Of a stretch of DNA of 64,000 bases, positions 1 to 7,268 are shown one piece after another. Position numbers and translations under genes: made by a program. Origin of the DNA: Lachnospiraceae bacterium (lineage in GTDB: Bacteria; Bacillota; Clostridia; Lachnospirales; Lachnospiraceae). Below the pieces are notes generated by a model. It searched no databases. It saw only the letters and a program-made list of their open reading frames with translations, and was not told the origin of the DNA. Each line of letters opens with the position of its first letter. Within the stretch, counting starts at the first letter, position 1. The stretch spans positions 1 to 64,000 of the forward strand of contig BLLU01000243.1 in NCBI GenBank assembly GCA_011959105.1, given 5' to 3'.

Positions 1-2
1 AA

Positions 3-185
3 AACAATAATACAATCCGCAATCTGACCGGGGAATATAAGAAGATAGAGCCGGACTGCCGGGAGGGAGTGCGGGCGCAGTTGGAGCGCATGAAAGAACT
101 TTGCAAAGAGCGCAATAATCTGTATGAGAAGCAAACCGATTTGAAAGGGCAGAAGTGGAAAATAGAGAAATCGTTAGAACGATAA
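3..185 (+). pseudogene. C-terminal fragment of MobV-type relaxase
   Basis: Open reading frame entering from the left edge; the tail is charged and predicted coiled coil and ends in KIEKSLER before a stop at 183-185. The same tail recurs at 2089-2139, and a MobV catalytic fragment lies at 3153-3290, so I assign it to the C-terminus of a plasmid-recombination (MobV/Pre) relaxase. The rest of the gene, if present, is outside the window, so it may be intact upstream. The family call is inference from the linked copies; the tail alone carries no catalytic motif. Confidence 0.6.
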
Positions 186-193
186 TAAATGTG

Positions 194-215
194 GGGCGCG
201 GTGGTTGCTGCGCCC
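194..215 (+). terminator. Hairpin ending the relaxase gene, module copy 1
   Basis: GGGCGC and GCGCCC form a stem nine bases after the relaxase stop and are followed by TATATTTTTG. Equivalent hairpins stand at 2147-2179 and 3294-3315 in the same position relative to relaxase sequence. Confidence 0.7.
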
Positions 216-225
216 TATATTTTTG

Positions 226-254
226 TGGTAAATGAGGAACGGAAGTGATATAAT
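226..254 (+). promoter_or_regulatory. Promoter of cargo gene 1, module copy 1
   Basis: TGGTAA (226-231), 17-base spacer, TATAAT (249-254) with an extended TGA just before the -10. The -10 lies only a few bases before the ATG at 258, which excludes that ATG as the start and favours GTG 291 for the next gene. The layout is the same at 3329-3357 and 24703-24731. Confidence 0.75.
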
Positions 255-290
255 GAAATGGACAAATCGGAATTTATGGAGGGAAAAAGA

Positions 291-1490
291 GTGGAACAAT
301 TAGCAATCAAAAAAGCTCGGTTAGATCAGACTGACGAGATTAATGAAGTCGTAAGTGAAACGATAAAAGAAATATATTCAAAATACTATTCGGATGAAGT
401 GGTGGATTTCTTTTTGGAATTACATAATCACGATAATATCCATAAGGACATTTTGGAAGGTAATACCTATGTGATTGCTTGTGGAGCTGCCACTCTTGGA
501 ACAGGCACAATCAATCAAAACGCTATTTTAAGGGTATATGTAACTCCGAATCATCAACATGAGGGAATTGGAACCAAGCTTATGGATTGTTTGGAAAAAG
601 AAATAATAAAGAATTATTCGTATGTAAATATAGATGCATCGTTGCCAGCTGTTGAATTTTATCGCAAACGGGGATACGAGTTATTAAGACAAGCGGAGCA
701 TTCCGTTGCAAATGGAAAATTATTGTCATATTCTATTATGCGGAAAAGAGAATTTGATATAGACCCGGCTTTTTATAATGCCCCATCTGTTCTTGTCCGA
801 AAAGAGATTGAATTGCAGGGACTTGATTTTGATGAATATCAGACAAAGGTGCCCCAAAGAGTTTATTTGCTGGCGGATAGCCTGTTTGATACAATGCTTG
901 CAAAGAACATTGCTACGCTTACCTTTGATGTCGGTGGAGGCATATATGTAATGAATCATAACAGCAATTTAGGTTTTGCAAAGGGCGAGATGTGTTCACC
1001 GGGACTGGCAACCCAGGCAGAGGATTTATATGCAGCAGGAGTGAAAGAACTGATTCATGTAGGATTTGCCGGCGGGAATAAGATTGGAGACTATGTCCTT
1101 ACCGATGGGGCTTATAACGATACCTCTATTACCAGGTTATATGGATTTAAGGGGGAACGAATCGATTCAACAAAGGATTTGACAGACTCTTTTTGTATGG
1201 AGCTGGAGAAAAAGGGAATATCCTGTATTCGTGGCTATCATTGGACAACGGATGGCGGATATGTTCAGCCTGAATGGAGAGAACGGTATTATTTTAACGA
1301 TCTGGGTGCGAAATGCGTTGAGATGGAAGGAGCAGGACTATTTACAATCGCGAATTTCCGTTCCCGCAAGGCAACAGCGATCTACGTTGTATCTGACAGT
1401 GGTTCAAATGATGAATGGGAGCTTGGCTGGGGTGAAAGCACTCTTGAACATAGTATCCAGAAATTGATTGATGCACTGGCGGAAAGTTGA
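291..1490 (+). CDS. GNAT acetyltransferase fused to nucleoside phosphorylase-like domain
   Basis: About 399 residues. The N-terminal part (to about residue 150) is a GNAT fold with the acetyl-CoA loop region HQHEGIGTKLMD and the closing FYRKRGYE. The C-terminal part (about 160-395) is a purine-nucleoside-phosphorylase/uridine-phosphorylase fold with the diagnostic CVEMEGAGLF and VVSDSGS segments that bind the nucleoside ribose and base. Start: GGAGGG at 278-283 sits seven bases before GTG 291; upstream ATG 258 is too close to the promoter. Alone behind module copy 1, as mobile cargo. The likely role is modification or salvage of a nucleoside-like compound, possibly an antibiotic; that is inference. 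The two domains are usually separate proteins. Confidence 0.8.
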   Translation: MEQLAIKKARLDQTDEINEVVSETIKEIYSKYYSDEVVDFFLELHNHDNIHKDILEGNTYVIACGAATLGTGTINQNAILRVYVTPNHQHEGIGTKLMDCLEKEIIKNYSYVNIDASLPAVEFYRKRGYELLRQAEHSVANGKLLSYSIMRKREFDIDPAFYNAPSVLVRKEIELQGLDFDEYQTKVPQRVYLLADSLFDTMLAKNIATLTFDVGGGIYVMNHNSNLGFAKGEMCSPGLATQAEDLYAAGVKELIHVGFAGGNKIGDYVLTDGAYNDTSITRLYGFKGERIDSTKDLTDSFCMELEKKGISCIRGYHWTTDGGYVQPEWRERYYFNDLGAKCVEMEGAGLFTIANFRSRKATAIYVVSDSGSNDEWELGWGESTLEHSIQKLIDALAES

Positions 1491-1772
1491 TTTTGTTAAG
1501 AAACGATAAGTCTGGTGAAAACGAAAATTCCGGTTTGTTGATTAGAGTGGTGGAGGACAACGAATTGATATTTTCCTTGTTAATGTTATTTATACATGGC
1601 GCTAGCACCATGTAATAAGGATGGATAAGGAGAAAATCGGTATTTTGCTGCTGGCTCTATTTTGGCTCTAAAATTTTTCAGAACAGTAAAAATATAGTGT
1701 CAAATCAGATAATATGATGAATAATAAGTAGCAAAAACAAGGAAAAACATTCAGATTTCATTTCCGAGAGCT
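1491..1772. other. AT-rich stretch without a gene
   Basis: No convincing coding sequence. It contains one perfect inverted repeat, TACATGG at 1593-1599 with CCATGTA at 1608-1614. The right end runs into the tuf fragment. Confidence 0.5.
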
Positions 1773-1826
1773 CGTGAGGGTGGTAGAACAGTTGGTTCTG
1801 GCCGTGTAGCTACGATTATTGAGTAA
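1773..1826 (+). pseudogene. tuf: 3' end of an elongation factor Tu gene
   Basis: The frame from 1773 reads REGGRTVGSGRVATIIE then stop at 1824-1826, which is the highly conserved EF-Tu C-terminus. Homology breaks just upstream: the expected RFAI is replaced by unrelated codons. Only the last 17 codons remain. It is followed by a strong terminator. Probably a scrap carried or left by a recombination event at a tuf gene. Confidence 0.8.
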
Positions 1827-1848
1827 TCAGTAAAAAGCTGGATTTTAT

Positions 1849-1879
1849 GGGGCTTTCCGAGAAATCGGGGAGCCCTTTT
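1849..1879 (+). terminator. Terminator downstream of tuf fragment
   Basis: GGGGCT..CCGA with TCGG..AGCCC and a four-base loop, followed by TTTT. Its position 23 bases after the tuf stop suggests it came along with that gene end. Confidence 0.8.
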
Positions 1880-1936
1880 GAAACTTTGCAGCAATAAAAA
1901 AGTGGAAAGTGGTGCCTAAACGGTGCCATGAAAAAG

Positions 1937-1980
1937 AACTCTGATGAAAATGGTGCCAAGTTTCATCGGAGTTTGTCTTT
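1937..1980. repeat. Long inverted repeat, terminator-like
   Basis: AACTCTGATGAAA at 1937-1949 pairs with TTTCATCGGAGTT at 1961-1973 with one wobble, and TGTCTTTTT follows. Between it and the relaxase tail at 2089 I see no supportable gene, only decayed sequence. Confidence 0.5.
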
Positions 1981-2088
1981 TTACCAACCTTTTATTTGTT
2001 TTACCTGTTCTGCCCGCTCTTTGTGATACTGTAACTTGAACTTGTATCGTTTCCACTACTTCCTTTTTTGCTTTATTGTCCAACTGAT

Positions 2089-2179
2089 GAGAAACAGAAT
2101 GACTTAAAAGAGAAAATAGAAAAATCATTGGAACGATAAGAAATGTGGGACGTAGCGGTTTCTGTTGGTTGCTATGCCC
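2089..2179 (+). pseudogene. Relaxase tail plus hairpin, module copy 2
   Basis: 2089-2139 reads EKQNDLKEKIEKSLER then stop, nearly the tail at 1-185. Eight bases later a hairpin follows (GGGACGTAGC at 2147 with GCTATGCCC ending 2179), as in copies 1 and 3. The promoter part is missing here. The remainder of the relaxase gene has been lost. Confidence 0.65.
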
Positions 2180-2323
2180 CATATGCTTGCTACGAAAGTT
2201 CTTCCTACTACCTACAACACGAAAAAAACCTAAAATGACGGACTTTCACAAAAGAAAAACGCTGCAACCTCAAAAAAGATTACAACGCTTCTTAGTCCTT
2301 ATTCAATTTTTGCCGGACAGCGA

Positions 2324-2548
2324 TTATTTTTCCGCACCCTCAACCTCTGCGATCTCCCGCGCCGTAGCGGTGACTATCCGTATTCCCGTATCGCTCATAT
2401 CATCAAGGAGCGCGTCAAGCTGCCGCCGCTGGGTTATTCTTCCCGGCGGGCTGCTCCAAAAGGAATTGATCTACCGAGATATTGTAACGCTGTATCAGTT
2501 CAAAAAATATCTGTAAACTTGGGTGCTGCCCCTTGTTCATAGCATCAA
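2324..2548 (-). pseudogene. Frameshifted XRE-family regulator fragment
   Basis: On the minus strand the frame reads HPSLQIFFELIQRYNIS.. and, after a frameshift near 2420, LDALLDDMSDTGIRIVTATA.. ending at 2324. This is the C-terminal half of a helix-turn-helix regulator that I recognise from clostridial integrative elements. The HTH part is absent because the fragment joins the integrase fragment at about 2550. Confidence 0.6.
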
Positions 2549-2555
2549 AACATAT

Positions 2556-2801
2556 ATGAACATAAAACTAGATGATTTTGTAGAGGCATATTTTAGGGAT
2601 AAAGATGGCGAGTTGAAGCAGCGCATGATTCGGAATAAGCGTTACATGATTGAACATCACAGCATTTCCCTGTTAGATAATAAGGCTATGGATGATATAA
2701 CACCAGTGGATATTATCCAGTAGTAGAACGAGATACGTTCCAAAGGATTTAAGGAAACGTATCAGCGGATGCTCCAAAATCAGATGACGGCGTTATTTTA
2801 A
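2556..2801 (+). pseudogene. Tn916-type tyrosine integrase, N-terminal fragment
   Basis: Starts MNIKLDDFVEAYFRDKDGE and continues with RNKRYMIEHH and ITPVDIIQ, the SAM-like DNA-binding N-terminus of Tn916-family integrases. Two adjacent stops (2721-2726) interrupt the frame. It resumes as NEIRSKGFKETYQRMLQ and ends at 2801. The whole catalytic domain is missing, so it is inactive. Confidence 0.7.
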
Positions 2802-3145
2802 GGCGATCCGGGTGACGGAAAGACAATATTTATACTGATTATAGCAGCGAAACTGTTTAAGGGAGATGGTTTAGACAGTGGAATGAATTTTGCACAACCC
2901 TTGAATGTTATCTATCAGAGTGCAGAGGACGGTCTTGCCGTTCCGGTAAAGCCCTGGTTAGAACAGGCAAAGGCAGACTGTGAGAAAATCTCTGTCATTG
3001 ATGAAAAGATAAAATCCCCTTTTCATAATAGATGAATATTTGGAAGAAGCTGTTATCAAGACATGAGCAAAGCTGTTGATTTTAGAACCTGATACAAGCC
3101 TATTTGGGCGGTGGTATGGATATGAACCGGGCGAATGAAGCAAGG
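2802..3145 (+). pseudogene. RepA-like AAA ATPase fragment
   Basis: The frame begins GDPGDGKT (Walker A) and continues VIYQSAEDGLA and CEKISVIDEK, as in the RepA/RadA-like ATPases of clostridial mobile elements. A stop at 3033-3035 and a later frameshift break it; LLILEPD (Walker B region) and MNRANEA remain recognisable in shifted frames. Fused directly to the integrase scrap upstream and to a relaxase scrap downstream. Confidence 0.65.
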
Positions 3146-3152
3146 GAATTTG

Positions 3153-3290
3153 CACATGGACGGGCAGACAGCACATATCCATATTGATTTTGTCCTATTT
3201 ATAGGCAACAGCAAGCGTGGGCTTGACACAAGAGTATCCCTCAAAGGCGCATTATCAGAACAGGGATTTAAGGGCGGCAAAATGACATAA
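3153..3290 (+). pseudogene. MobV relaxase, catalytic-site fragment
   Basis: Reads HMDGQTAHIHIDFV, the HxHxD metal-binding motif of MobV relaxases, then GLDTRVSLKGALSEQGFKGG and a stop at 3288. Both the start and the C-terminal coiled coil have been deleted. It is joined immediately to hairpin copy 3, exactly where the full-length relaxase tail joins copies 1 and 2. Confidence 0.75.
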
Positions 3291-3293
3291 TGT

Positions 3294-3357
3294 GGGCATG
3301 GCGATTGTCATGTCCTGTATTTATATGATTGTAAATGAGAGAAGAAAATGATATGAT
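3294..3357 (+). promoter_or_regulatory. Hairpin and promoter, module copy 3
   Basis: Hairpin GGGCATG (3294-3300) with CATGTCC (3309-3315), then TTGTAA (3329-3334), 17-base spacer and TATGAT (3352-3357). Downstream a good ribosome site (GTGGAGGTGA) precedes an 11-codon remnant frame at 3392-3424, apparently the stump of a lost cargo gene. Confidence 0.65.
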
Positions 3358-3439
3358 AAAAAAGAATTTGAATTTAGTGGAGGTGAAGAAAATGGTAGCA
3401 TTCTTACGATTAAGAAATTTATAAGTACATAGAACTGTG

Positions 3440-3482
3440 TTAAATAGTTTTATGTACAAACAGGGCACTAAAAACTATTTAA
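3440..3482 (+). promoter_or_regulatory. 12-bp inverted repeat abutting a ribosome binding site
   Basis: TTAAATAGTTTT (3440-3451) pairs perfectly with AAAACTATTTAA (3471-3482); the Shine-Dalgarno AAAGGAG begins two bases later. The placement suggests an operator or a translational/attenuator hairpin for the next gene. Function is inferred only. Confidence 0.5.
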
Positions 3483-3498
3483 TAAAGGAGAGCTTGCA

Positions 3499-4614
3499 AT
3501 GATATTTCAAGACAATGTAATCAAAGAATATTTAAAAAACGTTTATTTTATAACTGGAACACCTTGTGGCGGAAAGACAACAATTTCACGGGAGTTGGCT
3601 AAACGGCACAATTTATTAATTTATGATATTGATGAGCAGTTTCCCTATCATCAAAAAATCTCTAATTCTACTTTTCAACCATCAATGAATAAGGTTTTTA
3701 AAGATGCAGATGAGTTTTTCGGGCGTACTGTAGAGGAATATAAAAAATGGCTGATTGATAACACAAGAGAGCAATTGGATTTTATACTGTTGGATTTGAT
3801 TCGTCTTTCGCAAAATGATATTGTATTGTGTGACTGCCATTTGACAGTGGAAGAAGCCGAAAAATATACAGAAGCATCTCGAATAGTGTTTTTGATAAAA
3901 GAACCATCAAATTTAATTGAGGATTACTGTGGGCGTTCCGACCATCAAGGGTTTAATGATTTTATTAACAGTGCGTCTGATATTGAAAAAGCAAAGGCGA
4001 CATGTAATATAACCTTAAAAACTCTCAACATGAAAAGATATAATGATATCAAGAGCAGTAACTATTTGTGGATAGAAAGAACTGAAAATAGTACAATTGG
4101 GGATACTGTAAGAAAAGTAGAACAACACTTTGGTTTTGTTAAAAAAGATTTTAACATGGATATATTAGAGATAAGGAAAGTCGATAGAGATACCGATTTG
4201 GCAGACAAACTCATTCGTTTTGTTGAAAACTTTTCTTGGGAAGAAGTAAAAGAACATATTTTATGGGTGCTTCGCACATGGCAATTTACAGATTGGGAAA
4301 CTATGTTTGTTGCAACGGTGGATGGCCAAATTGTTGGAATGACTTCTATCATGAAAGCAGATTATTATCCATTACCTGAAATATATCCATGGATTTCAAG
4401 CGTGTTTGTGACAGAAGAATATCGCGGACATAGAATTAGTGAAAAGCTAATTAATTTTGCAAATGTATATGCAAAGGAGGCTGGTTTTATTAGAACATAT
4501 ATCCCATCAGAACATATTGGTTTGTACGAACAATATGGGTATCATTATCTTAAAGATATTGTTAATTTTGGGAATGGAATAGACAGATTGTATGTTAAAG
4601 AATTAGGACTATAA
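3499..4614 (+). CDS. P-loop kinase fused to GNAT acetyltransferase
   Basis: 371 residues. Residues about 10-200 form a small kinase-like P-loop domain: Walker A GTPCGGKTT near residue 20, then LIYDIDEQF. Residues about 215-371 form a GNAT domain with ISSVFVTEEYRGHRISEKLI (acetyl-CoA loop) and the closing YEQYGYHYL. The ribosome site AAAGGAG lies eight bases before the ATG. The gene stands alone between mobile remnants. The pairing of phosphotransferase and acetyltransferase activities resembles bifunctional drug-modifying enzymes in principle, but neither half looks like a known aminoglycoside enzyme. Substrate unknown. Confidence 0.75.
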   Translation: MIFQDNVIKEYLKNVYFITGTPCGGKTTISRELAKRHNLLIYDIDEQFPYHQKISNSTFQPSMNKVFKDADEFFGRTVEEYKKWLIDNTREQLDFILLDLIRLSQNDIVLCDCHLTVEEAEKYTEASRIVFLIKEPSNLIEDYCGRSDHQGFNDFINSASDIEKAKATCNITLKTLNMKRYNDIKSSNYLWIERTENSTIGDTVRKVEQHFGFVKKDFNMDILEIRKVDRDTDLADKLIRFVENFSWEEVKEHILWVLRTWQFTDWETMFVATVDGQIVGMTSIMKADYYPLPEIYPWISSVFVTEEYRGHRISEKLINFANVYAKEAGFIRTYIPSEHIGLYEQYGYHYLKDIVNFGNGIDRLYVKELGL

Positions 4615-4661
4615 AAGGCGGAAAACCTGATGGCAAAGTGTTTGACGGCATATTAACTGGA

Positions 4662-4684
4662 GGGGCGGCTGCACAGTCGCCCTA
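4662..4684 (+). terminator. Hairpin after kinase-GNAT gene
   Basis: GGGCGGCT with AGTCGCCC around a CAC-containing loop, about 48 bases after the stop. No T-run follows. The remaining sequence to 4806 holds no gene. Confidence 0.45.
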
Positions 4685-4806
4685 AATTACATATAGAAGC
4701 AGTAACACATACAAACCCCACCGACCAAAGTTTGGTTCTCTTCCCATCTATCAGCTGGATCCCCGGAAGGAACCCGTCATACCAATGATGCGGCCATTTA
4801 CTGTTT

Positions 4807-5228
4807 TTGCATGCGCGGACCTATGCTCCGCGCTGTTTCATGAACGGGCTGAACCCCAACCAGTACCAGACGGCCTATATCAGCCTCTCCACTATCAGCG
4901 TGACGGAGTTCTATCGGGAAATCTGCAGCCTCCTTGGGTTGGAGGCATCCGAAAATAAGACTGGGATGTTCCGTGTCATCCAGGAGCGGGTGTATTACCT
5001 TTACCGGGAGAAGAAGAAGCTCCTGGTGCTGGTGGGTAAGCCGTACCTGAACCATATCTTGGACAAACAGGTACATGAGTCCCTGCGCCAGCGAATTACA
5101 GTACATCATAATTATGAAGGACTTTCAGAGCAGGAGGTGCCAGACTATATCAGCCATAAGCTGGAGCTCGCCGGGAGGAAGCCTTAACGCCGGAGGAAGC
5201 GGAACGTCTGGAAGCCCACAGAAGCCGG
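4807..5228 (+). pseudogene. TniB/ExeA-type transposition ATPase, deleted
   Basis: Recognisable stretches: RCFMNGLNPNQY, YISLSTISVTEFYREIC, LYREKKKLLVLV, then GKPYLNHIL and LRQRITVHHNY. In the family a Walker B segment (DEAQ) stands between LLVLV and the GEPHLN-like motif; it is deleted here, and the Walker A N-terminus is also missing. After 5187 a frameshift leads to EALTPEEAERLEAHR. A dead accessory ATPase of a Tn7/IS21-like transposon. Confidence 0.65.
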
Positions 5229-5275
5229 AAAATGATAACAGGGGAAAAATTGGTACGGCAAGTCGCTGTCTTTTT

Positions 5276-5322
5276 TTGACTTTTTGTATAAAATCCAACA
5301 GAATGATAGCAAGTACTTACAT
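5276..5322 (+). promoter_or_regulatory. Promoter and candidate operator of tetR gene
   Basis: TTGACT (5276-5281), 17-base spacer, CAGAAT (5299-5304). AGCAAGTACTTACAT (5308-5322), with the palindromic core AAGTACTT, lies over the likely transcription start. A related GCAAGTACATGCAT site lies at 5955-5968 before the next gene. Confidence 0.5.
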
Positions 5323-5334
5323 GGAGGTGAGTGA

Positions 5335-5907
5335 ATGGACGATACAAGCCAAAAAATCATTGACGCAATCATGTCACTAATTCGTGATAAAGGGTATGTT
5401 GCTACTACCACAAAAGACATTGCACGTTTAGCCGGGGTAAATGAATGTACTCTATTCCGAAAATTTCAAAATAAAAAAGATATTGTATTACATGGAGTAT
5501 CTCAAGAAAAATGGAGAGTCAATGTCACACCAGAGCTTTTTCAAAATGTACAATGGGAGTTAGAGTCAGATTTACAAATGTTTATGGCTGCAAATATGGA
5601 TAAAATAATGCCCGATTTTGTAAATCTGTCTATCGGTTTAAGAGCGCCACAGCTTTACGAAGAAACTGCTCCCATGATTATGAAAGTGCCGCAGGCGTCT
5701 ATTACTTCTTTAACCGAGTATTTCGAGAAAATGGAAGAATTGGGGAAAATTGCACATTATGATTTTGAAAGTTTGGCAATGACTATTTTTTCTTCCACGT
5801 TTGGTTACATGTTTTTAAATGCGTCTTTTAATCAAACCCTAACTAAGACGAGCCAAGAAGAATTTATTAAAAACAGCGTAAAAATATTTTTGAACGGAAT
5901 TTTATAA
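5335..5907 (+). CDS. TetR/AcrR-family repressor
   Basis: 190 residues. N-terminal helix-turn-helix around residues 10-55 (TTKDIARLAGVNECTLFRKFQNKKDIV), then a helical ligand-binding domain. Ribosome site GGAGGT six bases before the ATG. AT-rich like its neighbours. It is separated by a terminator from a broken acetolactate-synthase-like gene carrying a similar operator sequence, so it probably controlled itself and that gene. Ligand unknown. Confidence 0.85.
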   Translation: MDDTSQKIIDAIMSLIRDKGYVATTTKDIARLAGVNECTLFRKFQNKKDIVLHGVSQEKWRVNVTPELFQNVQWELESDLQMFMAANMDKIMPDFVNLSIGLRAPQLYEETAPMIMKVPQASITSLTEYFEKMEELGKIAHYDFESLAMTIFSSTFGYMFLNASFNQTLTKTSQEEFIKNSVKIFLNGIL

Positions 5908-5910
5908 AGT

Positions 5911-5941
5911 AAAAATGGTACTGTGCATTCAGTGCCATTTT
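5911..5941 (+). terminator. Terminator after tetR gene
   Basis: AAAATGGTACTG pairs with CAGTGCCATTTT around TGCATT; one wobble. The stem ends in a T-run and begins four bases after the stop. Confidence 0.75.
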
Positions 5942-5950
5942 GCAATACAT

Positions 5951-5970
5951 ACATGCAAGTACATGCATAC
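5951..5970 (+). promoter_or_regulatory. Candidate TetR operator before the synthase gene
   Basis: Contains ACATGCA twice at ten-base spacing (ACATGCAAGTACATGCATAC). The core GCAAGTAC matches the element at 5309-5316 in front of the tetR gene. Confidence 0.4.
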
Positions 5971-5982
5971 AAAGAGGTTATG

Positions 5983-6660
5983 ATGATGATTACGGGTGCA
6001 GAATTAATTGTGAAAGCTCTCAAAACGGAGCAGGTAGGAACTCTGTATGCTTATCCGGGGGGGGGGGGGGACAGGCTATTGACTTGTTCAATGCCCTTTA
6101 CGGTGAAAATGACATAGATGTTATTTTACAGCGGCATGAACAGGGATTAGTCCATGCTGCGGACGGATATGCCCGTTCCACTGGAAAAGTCGGAGTATGT
6201 CTGGTTACAAGCGGACCGGGGGCTACGAATTTAGTAACCGGAATAGCGACGGCGAATTACGATAGTGTCCCTATGGTATGTTTTACCGGGCAAGTACCTA
6301 CCGGGCTGATTGGCAATGACGCATTTCAGGAAGTTGATCTTGTAGGTATCACAAGAAGTATCTGCAAATATGCCGTAACTGTCCGCAAACGTGATGAATT
6401 GGCGGCGGTGATAAAAAAGCTTTTATTATTGCCCGAACAGGGAAACCGGGTGTTGTTGTGGTAGATTTACCGAAAGACATTCAGAGAGAATATGGCAGTG
6501 ATGACTACCCGGAAAAAGTTATAAGAGCAATCAACAATACTTTTGACAATGCAATTATCGCTACGGATGTAGGGCAAAATCAATTATGGGCTACACAATT
6601 TCTTGAATTAAGCGAAAAAAAGCATTGCCTTATTGGAAAAATGCTATGTAAACCGAATTG
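5983..6660 (+). pseudogene. Acetolactate synthase-like ThDP enzyme, broken
   Basis: The first frame reads MMITGAELIVKALKTEQVGTL, then hits a run of 14 G at 6057-6070 that shifts the frame. QAIDLFNALYG and LQRHEQGLVHAADGYA (with the ThDP-activating Glu) follow in frame two. One A is missing in the A-tract near 6415, so VVVVDLPKDIQREYG lies in frame three. The protein ends shortly after ATDVGQNQLWATQFLELSEKK, where about half the family length including the ThDP/Mg-binding GDG region is deleted. Non-functional in this state. Confidence 0.8.
6057..6070 (+). repeat. G14 homopolymer inside synthase gene
   Basis: Fourteen consecutive G after TATCC. A tract of 6, 9, 12 or 15 G would join the N-terminal frame to the next one. 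Such tracts slip in replication and also cause sequencing errors. Confidence 0.9.
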
Positions 6661-6766
6661 AAATTGTCCGTGAAGGTAGTGTTGCCATTGAAACATTAAG
6701 TATAACAGAGCGATGAAAAAAGTTCTACCCTCTAAGCACATCAGACGAATATGCGTTATACCCCAT

Positions 6767-6796
6767 TTGATAGATATATAGAACGCGTGGTATAAT
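6767..6796 (+). promoter_or_regulatory. Promoter before IS3 OrfA remnant
   Basis: TTGATA (6767-6772), 18-base spacer, TATAAT (6791-6796). The ribosome site AAGGAGG lies before ATG 6827. Confidence 0.6.
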
Positions 6797-6826
6797 AATC
6801 TATCTAGAAAGTAAGGAGGAAGGCTT

Positions 6827-6960
6827 ATGGCACAACGTACAGTATTGAATTCAAGGAAGAGGCATGTAAGAGGGTGCAGGCAGGAGCACCTGTGGCCAGG
6901 TTGCAAGGGAACTCGGCGTCAATGTAAACACGCTCTGCTCATGGATGGCTCGAATGGTAT
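6827..6960 (+). pseudogene. IS3-family OrfA fragment
   Basis: Across two frameshifts the sequence reads MAQRT, then EFKEEACKRVQAGAPVA, then ARELGVNVNTLCSWMARM, the helix-turn-helix region of an IS3-type OrfA. No OrfB (DDE) catalytic region follows. Confidence 0.65.
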
Positions 6961-7207
6961 GACTTCGATGTCCTGTATGTGGAAACAAGACCGGACTTAA
7001 AGTGCGATCTGTTGTTCGGATGGCTGACTTGATTCCTAAGAAGGATAATGAAATATAATGGACAAGCAAAAAATTAATTCCCGGCCAAAAGATCGGGAAA
7101 CTGTATATTCAAAAAATACAGTTACTGACTACGGTATTACCGTATATGATTACACCATGTATAATGACTTAACATTTCTTATAAAATATCTTTAAGAACT
7201 TATTCGT
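6961..7207. other. Non-coding stretch with two small palindromes
   Basis: No gene is supportable. AACTGTAT (7099-7106) pairs with ATACAGTT (7116-7123), and TACGGTATTACCGTA (7130-7144) is a short palindrome. Their role is unknown. Confidence 0.5.
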
Positions 7208-7240
7208 TGTAATATTTTACGGACATTTGCCTGTTATACT
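7208..7240 (+). promoter_or_regulatory. Response-regulator box and -10 of two-component operon
   Basis: TGTAATATTT followed by TACGGACATTTG (7208-7229), five bases, then TATACT (7235-7240). There is no good -35, as expected for an activated promoter. An almost identical box with the same spacing lies at 9107-9139. Confidence 0.65.
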
Positions 7241-7268
7241 GTCTGCAAAAAGCAAAGGAAGTGAGGAT

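Noticed and set aside
1916-2182. 88-codon minus-strand frame
   Set aside because: It runs through the hairpin and the relaxase tail on the other strand, has no ribosome site and no recognised motif.
5980-6660. Calling the synthase an intact ilvB
   Set aside because: Two frameshifts and loss of the ThDP-binding C-terminal half make an active enzyme impossible as read.
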